A DNA stretch of 64,000 bases from Flaccisagitta enflata (lineage: Eukaryota > Chaetognatha > Sagittoidea > Aphragmophora). The notes under the pieces were generated by a model. That model was not told where the DNA came from, ran no database searches, and saw only the letters and a program-made list of their open reading frames with translations. How positions within the stretch are numbered: position 1 is the first letter of the stretch; the number at the start of each line of letters is the position of its first letter. A program made the translations under genes and the position numbers. Below, piece by piece: positions 53,460 to 64,000 of this stretch. The stretch lies in contig OZ231126.1 in NCBI GenBank assembly GCA_965153355.1, positions 10,540,001-10,604,000 of the forward strand, read 5' to 3'.

Positions 53460-54059
53460 CAGGGTGAACATTGTCAAATGCAAAAAAGTATTAAGCTTTT
53501 ACTTTTTGACGCTTCATCACCATGACCTGGAATCATTTTTCTCTTATAGTAGTATGCTTGACATTTTTTGTGTCAAAATTTCATGGGTCTGAGTTGAATA
53601 GTTTGTTCATAATATCAGTTTGAAGTAAAAAGAATATTTAGAGCTTGACCTTGATTACTGATTTTTTTCATCTGGGCAGGTTCTTTTGGAATTGTTCTGA
53701 TGTTGAAATGACTTAAGCCACAGATGCTACATTGGTCTTAAATGAAAGAGAATCAAATTTTCTTCCAATCAAGACCAATCTGGCATTTATAGCTCAAGCT
53801 GTCTTCAAATGAGAGCAAATCGAAAAAAAACTTTCCAGTTTAAAGAAGAAGATTTTTAGCTGAAAATGAGCTTTTTCTAGAAATGCCTCTTTTGCTTCAA
53901 TTTAATGTTGTGGACAAACAATCCAACTTAGACCCATGAAATTTTGATACAAAAAAGTCAATTATAGTACTTTAAGAGAAAAGTGAATCTAGGTCATAAA
54001 AATGAAGCATCTAGAAGCAAAAGCTTAATACTTTTTTGCATTTGACAATATTCACACTG
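53460..54059. mobile_element. 600-bp Tc1/mariner-type MITE, copy 1
   Basis: Ends CAGGGTGAACATTGTCAAAT and (inverse) CAGTGTGAATATTGTCAAAT, flanked by TA duplicated from the satellite. The inverted arms are long (well over 100 bp at roughly 80% identity), including TCAAAATTTCATGGGTCT on both sides. No transposase ORF. Confidence 0.9.
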
Positions 54060-57000
54060 TATCTAAGCTCAGACTAGAGTCCATTGTTTGAGTGTATGTG
54101 GTGATGCATATACTGGATACTGGATACTGGATACTGGATACCTGATTCTCTCTTATTAGATAAGACTTTTTTTATTTCATATAATGGTGTGACAAAAAAC
54201 TTTTAGGTGACACGGACATGTTAATTAGGCCTGTTTTATGCTTCAGTAAGATCAAAGAGAATGAAATGAATGACCTTTTACTGGCTTAAACTAATTCATT
54301 AAAGATGGTGGCGCAGATACTGGATACTGGATACTGGATACTGGATACTGGATACTGGATACTGGATACTGGATACTTGATTCTCTGTAAGCCTAGAAAA
54401 TGTTGTCTTTTTGTTTTAAACATGCGACCCTTGACCCTTAATGCTAGTCTACAGTATCTAAGCTCAGACTAGAGTCCATTGTTTGAGTGTATGTGGTGAT
54501 GCAGATACTGGATACTGGATACTGGATACCTGATTCTCTCTTATTAGATAAGACTTTTTTTATTTCATATAATGGTGTGACAAAAGACTTTTAGGTGACA
54601 CGGACATGTTAATTAGGCCTGTTTTATGCTTCAGTAAGATCATAGAGAATGAAATGAATGACCTTTTACTGGTTTAAACTAATTCATCAAAGATGGTGGC
54701 GCAGATACTGGATACTGGATACTGGATACTGGATACTGGATACTGGATACTGGATACTGGATACTTGATTCTCTGTAAGCCTAGAAAATGTTGTCTTTTT
54801 GTTTTAAACATGCGACCCTTGACCCTTAATGCTAGTCTACAGTATCTAAGCTCAGACTAGAGTCCATTGTTTGAGTGTATGTGGTGATGCAGATACTGGA
54901 TACTGGATACTGGATACTGGATACCTGATTCTCTCTTATTAGATAAGACTTTTTTTATTTCATATAATGGTGTGACAAAAGACTTTTAGGTGACACGGAC
55001 ATGTTAATTAGGCCTGTTTTATGCTTCAGTAAGATCATAGAGAATGAAATGAATGACCTTTTACTGGTTTAAACTAATTCATCAAAGATGGTGGCGCAGA
55101 TACTGGATACTGGATACTGGATACTGGATACTGGATACTGGATACTGGATACTGGATACTTGATTCTCTGTAAGCCTAGAAAATGTTGTCTTTTTGTTTT
55201 AAACATGCGACCCTTGACCCTTAATGCTAGTCTACAGTATCTAAGCTCAGACTAGAGTCCATTGTTTGAGTGTATGTGGTGATGCAGATACTGGATACTG
55301 GATACTGGATACTGGATACCTGATTCTCTCTTATTAGATAAGACTTTTTTTATTTCATATAATGGTGTGACAAAAGACTTTTAGGTGACACGGACATGTT
55401 AATTAGGCCTGTTTTATGCTTCAGTAAGATCATAGAGAATGAAATGAATGACCTTTTACTGGTTTAAACTAATTCATCAAAGATGGTGGCGCAGATACTG
55501 GATACTGGATACTGGATACTGGATACTGGATACTGGATACTGGATACTTGATTCTCTGTAAGCCTAGAAAATGTTGTCTTTTTGTTTAAAACATGCGACC
55601 CTTGACCCTTAATGCTAGTCTACAGTATCTAAGCTCAGACTAGAGTCCATTGTTTGAGTGTATGTGGTGATGCAGATACTGGATACTGGATACTGGATAC
55701 TGGATACCTGATTCTCTCTTATTAGATAAGACTTTTTTTTATTTCATATAATGGTGTGACAATAACTTTTAGGTGACACGGACATGTTAATTAGGCCTGT
55801 TTTATGCTTCAGTAAGATCAAAGAGAATGAAATGAATGACCTTTTACTGGCTTAAACTAATTCATTAAAGATGGTGGCGCAGATACTGGATACTGGATAC
55901 TGGATACTGGATACTGGATACTGGATACTTGATTCTCTGTAAGCCTAGAAAATGTTGTCTTTTTGTTTTAAACATGCGACCCTTGACCCTTAATGCTAGT
56001 CTACAGTATCTAAGCTCAGACTAGAGTCCATTGTTTGAGTGTATGTGGTGATGCAGATACTGGATACTGGATACTGGATACTGGATACCTGATTCTCTCT
56101 TATTAGATAAGACTTTTTTTATTTCATATAATGGTGTGACAAAAGACTTTTAGGTGACACGGACATGTTAATTAGGCCTGTTTTATGCTTCAGTAAGATC
56201 ATAGAGAATGAAATGAATGACCTTTTACTGGTTTAAACTAATTCATCAAAGATGGTGGCGCAGATACTGGATACTGGATACTGGATACTGGATACTGGAT
56301 ACTTGATTCTCTGTAAGCCTAGAAAATGTTGTCTTTTTGTTTTAAACATGCGACCCTTGACCCTTAATGCTAGTCTACAGTATCTAAGCTCAGACTAGAG
56401 TCCATTGTTTGAGTGTATGTGGTGATGCAGATACTGGATACTGGATACTGGATACTGGATACCTGATTCTCTCTTATTAGATAAGACTTTTTTTATTTCA
56501 TATAATGGTGTGACAAAAAACTTTTAGGTGACACGGACATGTTAATTAGGCCTGTTTTATGCTTCAGTAAGATCAAAGAGAATGAAATGAATGACCTTTT
56601 ACTGGCTTAAACTAATTCATTAAAGATGGTGGCGCAGATACTGGATACTGGATACTGGATACTGGATACTGGATACTGGATACTGGATACTTGATTCTCT
56701 GTAAGCCTAGAAAATGTTGTCTTTTTGTTTTAAACATGCGACCCTTGACCCTTAATGCTAGTCTACAGTATCTAAGCTCAGACTAGAGTCCATTGTTTGA
56801 GTGTATGTGGTGATGCAGATACTGGATACTGGATACTGGATACCTGATTCTCTCTTATTAGATAAGACTTTTTTTATTTCATATAATGGTGTGACAAAAG
56901 ACTTTTAGGTGACACGGACATGTTAATTAGGCCTGTTTTATGCTTCAGTAAGATCATAGAGAATGAAATGAATGACCTTTTACTGGTTAAAACTAATTCA

Positions 57001-57115
57001 TCAACAATGGTGGCGCAGATACTGGATACTGGATACTGGATACTGGATACTGGATACTGGATACTGGATACTGGATACTTGATTCTCTGTAAGCCTAGAA
57101 AATGTTGTCTTTTTG
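54060..57115 (-). repeat. Satellite array 3, second block
   Basis: About eight inverted satellite units. The first unit carries the variant GATGCATATACTGG in place of GATGCAGATACTGG, a variant shared with the unit after MITE copy 2. Confidence 0.96.
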
Positions 57116-57805
57116 TAGCAAGGAACGTGGATGGTCTTTTGTCTCTCTAAAATGCTGACAGAGTTCTCCTCTGATCCTCTCAATTCATGTCTTCCCCTCA
57201 TCGTCTCAATTCAGTAGCTCCAGGGGAGTGACGTCATGAATCCATAATGCGTTCCTCTTAATTAAGGTTACTGCATTGTCGGAATGTTGTCACCGATGTT
57301 TTTCAAAGAAAATAATGAAAAAAACTACTTTTGTTAGCTGTGATACATGAGTAAATCGGTCAGGCTAAGCAATGTTTTTCCTGAGTTCGTGGCTGGATAA
57401 TTGCCGTTCCCAGCAAAGAGAGCTGTGATTGGGTAATGTGAACTGTCAAGTGATCGCTCATTGGCTGGCTTATTGTGTTTTGAAAAGACAGAAGTCTAAT
57501 GTCACATGTGGGGAATTACAGCATCCAATAGCATAGTTTTAAAGTGTCTAAGCAGCTAATCAGGAAATCATGATCAGTATGGAAACTTTACGTCAAGAAT
57601 TGATCCCTTTGCAAATTTGAATTTGCTTCAAGAGCTGCCCAAATATTGTTACCTTGCGAGGACATGAAAAATTGGATTTCTTAAGATGAGGAATGATTCG
57701 AGTTGGGATTTTTCATTGTGATAAGATATAAGACAAGGTCGGCGAGTCAGTTGACCCCAGTAAGCACAATAAATCACAATAGTTCTAAATGACCGACCCT
57801 CGCCA
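57116..57805. mobile_element. 690-bp insertion in the satellite, class unknown
   Basis: Flanked by CTTTTTG at 57109-57115 and 57806-57812, a single copy of which is in the uninterrupted satellite (7-bp duplication). The ends TAGCAAGGAACG and (inverse) TGGCGAGGGTCG agree at 8 of 12 positions, a weak inverted repeat. No convincing ORF. Confidence 0.7.
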
Positions 57806-57855
57806 CTTTTTGTTTTAAACATGCGACCCTTGACCCTTAATGCTAGTCTACAGTA

Positions 57856-58456
57856 CAGGGTGAACATTGTCAAATGCAAAAAAGTATTAAGCTTTTACTT
57901 CTTGACGCTTCATCACCATGACCTGGAATCATTTTTCTCTTATAGTAGTATGCTTGACATTTTTTGTGTCAAAATTTCATGGGTCTGAGTTGAATAGTTT
58001 GTTCATAATATCAGTTTGAAGTAAAAAGAATATTTAGAGCTTGACCTTGATTACTGATTTTTTTCATCTGGGCAGGTTCTTTTGGAATTGTTCTGATGTT
58101 GAAATGACTTAAGCCACAGATGCTACATTGGTCTTAAATGAAAGAGAATCAAATTTTCTTCCAATCAAGACCAATCTGGCATTTATAGCTCAAGCTGTCT
58201 TCAAATGAGAGCAAATCGAAAAAAAACTTTCCAGTTTAAAGAAAAAGATTTTTAGCTGAAAATGAGCTTTTTCTAGAAATGCCTCTTTTACTTCAATTTA
58301 ATGTTGTGGACAAAGAATCCAACTTAGACCCATGAAATTTTGATACAAAAAACGTCAATTATAGTACTTTAAGAGAAAAGTGAATCTAGGTCATAAAAAT
58401 GAAGCATCTAGAAGCAAAAGCTTAATACGTTTTTGCATTTGACAATGTTCACACTG
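57856..58456. mobile_element. 600-bp Tc1/mariner-type MITE, copy 2
   Basis: About 99% identical to 53460-54059 (roughly seven differences) and inserted at exactly the same TA of the satellite unit, followed by the same GCATATACTGG variant unit. It is therefore a segmental duplicate rather than an independent insertion. Confidence 0.9.
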
Positions 58457-59570
58457 TATCTAAGCTCAGACTAGAGTCCATTGTTTGAGTGTATGTGGTG
58501 ATGCATATACTGGATACTGGATACTGGATACTGGATACCTGATTCTCTCTTATTAGATAAGACTTTTTTTATTTCATATAATGGTGTGACAAAAAACTTT
58601 TAGGTGACACGGACATGTTAATTAGGCCTGTTTTATGCTTCAGTAAGATCAAAGAGAATGAAATGAATGACCTTTTACTGGCTTAAACTAATTCATTAAA
58701 GATGGTGGCGCAGATACTGGATACTGGATACTGGATACTGGATACTGGATACTGGATACTGGATACTGGATACTGGATACTTGATTCTCTGTAAGCCTAG
58801 AAAATGTTGTCTTTTTGTTTTAAACATGCGACCCTTGACCCTTAATGCTAGTCTACAGTATCTAAGCTCAGACTAGAGTCCATTGTTTGAGTGTATGTGG
58901 TGATGCAGATACTGGATACTGGATACTGGATACCTGATTCTCTCTTATTAGATAAGACTTTTTTTATTTCATATAATGGTGTGACAAAAGACTTTTAGGT
59001 GACACGGACATGTTAATTAGGCCTGTTTTATGCTTCAGTAAGATCATAGAGAATGAAATGAATGACCTTTTACTGGTTTAAACTAATTCATCAAAGATGG
59101 TGGCGCAGATACTGGATACTGGATACTGGATACTGGATACTGGATACTGGATACTTGATTCTCTGTAAGCCTAGAAAACATTGTCTTTTTGTTTTAAACA
59201 TGCGACCCTTGACCCTTAATGCTAGTCTACAGTATCTAAGCTCAGACTAGAGTCCATTGTTTGAGTGTATGTGGTGATGCAGATACTGGATACTGGATAC
59301 TGGATACTGGATACTAGATACTGGATACTGGATACTGGATACTGGATACTGGATACTGGATACTGGATACTTGATTCTCTGTAAGCCTAGAAAATGTTGT
59401 CTTTTTGTTTTAAACATGCGACCCTTGACCCTTAATGCTAGTCTACAGTATCTAAGCTCAGACTAAAGTCCATTGTTTGAGTGTATGTGGTGATGCAGAT
59501 ACTGGATACTGGATACTGGATACTGGATACCTGATTCTCTCTTATTAGATAAGACTTTTTTTATTTCATA
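58457..59570 (-). repeat. Satellite array 3, third block, with a fused unit
   Basis: At 59278-59378 a run-2 heptamer array passes directly into a run-1 array (with one ATACTAG variant), omitting the ~190-bp segment normally between them. The block stops at TTATTTCATA (59570). Confidence 0.92.
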
Positions 59571-62206
59571 CCAGTAATGGCGGCTGTCGCCGTGAGGAAA
59601 AAAGTCGTAAGCATTGATCGCTTTTCACCAAGCTTTTGTCTTTTGTCACTGCAAATCTTTTTTTCTATTACATCAAATCAAGAGCATTTGTATGTATTGA
59701 TTGCATTGAATATCAGAAAAAAATAGGACTGAACCAAATGAGCTAGATGATCTAAAATGCTCAAAATCACTCAACCAGACAACCAGCCATGCTCACTGAC
59801 ATGTTTTCTTGTATTTACATGCTACCATCAAAATATCTATCTATCCAATTAAAAATCAGTAAAAAAATGAGCTAAATGAGCAAAGTGAGCTAGAATACTC
59901 AAAAATATCCTCAAAGATGAGCAACTCTGCTCACTGATATGCTTTCTTGTATTTGCAAGCTCAAACATGTATCAAAACATTCATTCATTTATCGCATTTT
60001 TAGTCGCGTGCACGCGACTCTACATCCCGCTTTGTCGGTCCGTTGGTCGGTCCCCTTTTTACTTTTTTGTCCATTACATCATTTTAAGTCATTTTAAGTC
60101 ATTCTAAGTCATTTTAAGTCATTCTAAGTCATTTTAAGTCGGTTGGTTGGTCTGTCCCCTTTTTGCTTTTTTGTCCATTTTGTCCTTTTTTGAGTCATTT
60201 ATATTCATTTTAATTCATTTTAATTCATTTTAATTCATTTTAAGTCATTTTAAGTCATTTTAAGTCATTCTAAGTTATTTTAAGTCATTTTAAGTCGGTT
60301 GGTTGGTCTGTCCCCTTTTTACTTTCTTTTCCATTACATCCTTTTTTGAGTCATTTTGATTCATTTTAATTCATTTTAATTCATTTTAGGTCATTCTAAG
60401 TCATTCTAAGTCATTTTAAGTCATTTTAAGTTGGTTGGTTGGTCTGTCCCCTTTTTACTTTTTTGTCCATTACATCCTTTTTTGAGTCATTTTGATTCAT
60501 TTTAAGTCATTTTAAGTCATTCTAAGTCATTCTAAGTCATTTTAAGTCATTTTAAGTCATTTTAAGTCGGTTGGTTGGTCTGTCCCCTTTTTACTTTTTT
60601 GTCCATTACATCCTTTTTTGAGTCATTTTGATTCATTTTAATTCATTTTAAGTCATTTTAGGTCATTCTAAGTCATTCTAAGTCATTCTAAGTCATTCTA
60701 AGTCATTTTAAGTCATTTTAAGTTGGTTGGTTGGTCTGTCCCCTTTTTACTTTTTTGTCCATTACATCCTTTTTTGAGTCATTTTGAATCATTTTAAGTC
60801 ATTTTTAGTCATTTTAAGTCATTTTAAGTCATTCTAAGTCATTCTAAATCATTTTAAGTCATTTTAAGTCATTTTAAGTTGGTTGGTTGGTCTGTCCCCT
60901 TTTTACTTTTTTGTCCATTACGTCCTTTTTAGAGTCATTTTAATTTAGTTTAAGTCATGTAAAGTCAATCTAAGTCATTCTAAGTCATTCTAAGTCATTT
61001 TAAGTTCGTTGGTTGGTCTGTCCCCTTATTACTTTTTTGTCCATAACGTCCTTTTTTAAGACATTTTAATTCAGTATATCAATTCATATCATCTCAAGTG
61101 ATTTTAAGTCACTTTAGGTCATTTCAAGTCATTTCAAGTCATTTTAAGTTATTTTAAGTCAATGTAAGTCATTTCAGTCACTTAAGGCATTTTAATCATT
61201 TTAGGTCAATTCAAGTCAATTTAGGCCATTTTAAGTCAATTTAAGTCTTTTTAGGTCATTTTAAGTCATTTAAATTCAATGAAAGTCAATTTAAGTCACT
61301 TAGTCATTTTAGTCATTTGAAGTCATATTAAGTCGATTTGACTCAATTTGAGTCAATTGAAATTATTCTATGTCAATTTTAGTCAATTCAAGTCATTTAG
61401 GTCATTGTGGTCATTTTAGTCATTTGGTCATTATAGTGTAGTAAGTCATATTAAGTCATTATTGGTTGTTATAGGTTATTACGTAATCAAAGGTAACCAA
61501 AGGTCATTATGCAGTTATAGGTAAATATAGGTAATCATAGGGTATTATAGGTAATCATTGGTTCTTAAAGGTCCATATCTAATCATGAGTAATTTTAGGT
61601 CATTAGATTAATTAAAGGTGATGATAGCTAATTATTGGAAATCATAATCATTTTAAAGGAAATTATCAGTTATTATAGGTATAAGTAATTATAACTCACT
61701 GTAGGAAATTATAGGTTTTGTAATCATAGGTAATTATTGAGTGATTATAGGTGATCAAGTAATTATGTAAGTCCCGCACGCGACTTATAGGTGTTGGCCT
61801 TGTTAATCAGAAAAACAGATTGTGCTAAATGAGCTAAATGAGCTGAAATGCTCAAAAACGCCCTCACAGATGAGCAGCTGTGCTCATAAACACGTTTTCT
61901 TGTATTTGCATGCTCAAACAAACATAAATACACTCTTTTATTGATCCTACACAAAATCGTAAAAAATGAAGAAAAATTTCATTCGAATTTTCATAAATAA
62001 ATCTTTAAAAATCATAGCATAAAAATATTTGTCGTAGAGCATTCTGCTTGGCGCCAAATGAAAGAGAATTATCAAATTTACTTACCCTATCAATTTCATT
62101 GGAGGCCCCAATCGCTCGGTGGAGATTCCCAACTTTCCCATAAGAAAATGAAAACCCTGTTTCTCTCGAATATGTCAAAAGTCGAAGACTGACTTGACTT
62201 TTTCCG
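59571..62206. other. Composite 2.6-kb insertion in the satellite
   Basis: Unique sequence and three ~145-bp related copies (about 59699-59850, 59852-59998, 61806-61945; markers AAATGAGCTA, GCTCAAAA and TTTTCTTGTATTT) surround a palindrome-ended element (60002-61804). The satellite resumes at about 62207 with a diverged unit. No target duplication could be defined. Confidence 0.75.
60002..61804 (+). mobile_element. Palindrome-ended dispersed element with GTCATTTTAA minisatellite core
   Basis: Left end is the 18-bp palindrome AGTCGCGTGCACGCGACT then CTACATCCCGCTTTGTCGG; right end GCACGCGACTTATAGGTG then TTGGCCTTG. The core is 10-bp AAGTCATTTT words arranged in a higher-order unit marked by GGTTGGTTGGTCTGTCCCC at about 60141, 60297, 60433, 60569, 60724, 60881 and (diverged) 61007; towards the right it decays into GGTAATTATAG-like words. 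It is inserted between the second and third ~145-bp repeats. Confidence 0.85.
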
Positions 62207-64000
62207 ATAATGGTGTGACAAAAAACTTTTAAATGTCTTGGACATGTTAATTAGGCCTGTTTTAGCTTCAGTAGATCAAAAGAGAATAAATGAATGACCT
62301 TTTGGCTTAAACTAATTCATTAAAGATGGTGGCGCAGATACTGGATACTGGATACTGGATACTGGATACTGGATACTGGATACTGGATACTGGATACTTG
62401 ATTCTCTGTAAGCCTAGAAAATGTTGTCTTTTTGTTTTAAACATGCGACCCTTGACCCTTAATGCTAGTCTACAGTATCTAAGCTCAGACTAGAGTCCAT
62501 TGTTTGAGTGTATGTGGTGATGCAGATACTGGATACTGGATACTGGATACTGGATACCTGATTCTCTCTATTAGATAAGACTTTTTTTATTTCATATAAT
62601 GGTGTGACAAAAAACTTTCAGGTGACACGGACATGTTAATTAGGCCTGTTTTATGCTTCAGTAAGATCATAGAGAATGAAATGAATGACCTTTTACTGGT
62701 TTAAACTAATTCATCAAAGATGGTGGTGCAGATACTGGATACTGGATACTGGATACTGGATACTGGATACTGGATACTGGATACTTGATTCTCTGTAAGC
62801 CTAGAAAATGTTGTCTTTTTGTTTTAAACATGCGACCCTTGACCCTTAATGCTAGTCTACAGTATCTAAGCTCAGACTAGAGTCCATTGTTTGAGTGTAT
62901 GTGGTGATGCAGATACTGGATACTGGATACTGGATACTGGATACCTGATTCTCTCTTATTAGATAAGACTTTTTTTATTTCATATAATGGTGTGACAAAA
63001 AACTTTTAGGTGACACGGACATGTTAATTAGGCCTGTTTTATGCTTCAGTAAGATCAAAGAGAATGAAATGAATGACCTTTTACTGGCTTAAACTAATTC
63101 ATTAAAGATGGTGGCGCAGATACTGGATACTGGATACTGGATACTGGATACTGGATACTGAAAATGGATACTGTCTTTTTGTTTTAAACATGCGACCCTT
63201 GACCCTTAATGCTAGTCTACAGTATCTAAGCTCAGACTAGAGTCCATTGTTTGAGTGTATGTGGTGATGCAGATACTGGATACTGGATACTGGATACTGG
63301 ATACCTGATTCTCTCTTATTAGATAAGACTTTTTTTATTTCATATAATGGTGTGACAAAAAACTTTTAGGTGACACGGACATGTTAATTAGGCCTGTTTT
63401 ATGCTTCAGTAAGATCATAGAGAATGAAATGAATGACCTTTTACTGGTTTAAACTAATTCATCAAAGATGGTGGCGCAGATACTGGATACTGGATACTGG
63501 ATACTGGATACTGGATACTGGATACTGGATACTTGATTCTCTGTAAGCCTAGAAAATGTTGTCTTTTTGTTTTAAACATGCGACCCTTGACCCTTAATGC
63601 TAGTCTACAGTATCTAAGCTCAGACTAGAGTCCATTGTTTGAGTGTATGTGGTGATGCAGATACTGGATACTGGATACTGGATACTGGATACCTGATTCT
63701 CTCTTATTAGATAAGACTTTTTTTTATTTCATATAATGGTGTGACAAAAACTTTTAGGTGACACGGACATGTTAATTAGGCCTGTTTTATGCTTCAGTAA
63801 GATCAAAGAGAATGAAATGAATGACCTTTTACTGGCTTAAACTAATTCATTAAAGATGGTGGCGCAGATACTAGATACTGGATACTGGATACTGGATACT
63901 GGATACTGGATACTTGATTCTCTGTAAGCCTAGAAAATGTTGTCTTTTTGTTTTAAACATGCGACCCTTGACCCTTAATGCTAGTCTACAGTATCTAAGC
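62207..64000 (-). repeat. Satellite array 3, fourth block
   Basis: Inverted satellite units to the window end. The first unit is diverged. One unit at about 63120-63180 has lost the GATTCTCTGTAAGCCTAG segment after its run 1. Confidence 0.95.

Overview
The window is eukaryotic and almost certainly animal (invertebrate) DNA. It has spliceosomal introns, long two- and three-base microsatellites, a non-LTR and a Ty3/gypsy-like retroelement, DNA transposons and complex satellite DNA. The species cannot be named from the sequence. I found no rRNA or tRNA gene, no CRISPR array and no clear housekeeping gene; nearly everything is satellite or mobile DNA and its debris.

Layout. (1) 1-5236 and 11936-19090 are a satellite of about 380-bp units, each with two internal runs of the 7-mer TATCCAG. 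(2) 5245-11935 splits the array and is a 6.69-kb DNA transposon with an 8-bp target duplication (ACATACAC) and 31-bp imperfect terminal inverted repeats. It carries a five-exon gene on the minus strand that simple ORF calling breaks up; the splice phases of all four introns agree and give about 825 residues. (3) 19093-30025, minus strand, is a decayed Ty3/gypsy-like element: a 1497-aa coiled-coil ORF, gag, protease, RT, RNase H and DD35E integrase. It is cut off by the satellite at its integrase end. A 113-bp spliceosomal intron lies inside the RT domain. (4) 31109-32716 is an unrecognised acidic/coiled-coil ORF. (5) 33.0-48.6 kb is a graveyard of short elements. It includes two families with conserved ends and hypervariable minisatellite cores, an APE/RT non-LTR element (39508-42285), a 1.4-kb foldback element, a 192-bp near-perfect palindrome, and many microsatellites. 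(6) 48668-64000 is the same satellite in the opposite orientation. It is interrupted by two copies of a 600-bp TA-flanked MITE, a 690-bp insertion, and a 2.6-kb composite insertion.

The satellite therefore brackets a 29.6-kb mobile-element block in inverted orientation, and nested insertions allow relative dating of events. The strongest candidates for something undescribed are the satellite-embedded transposon with its spliced gene, the intron-bearing gypsy-like element with a giant ORF in frame with gag, and the palindrome-ended element family with exchangeable minisatellite cores. All calls come from reading the sequence; no database search was possible.
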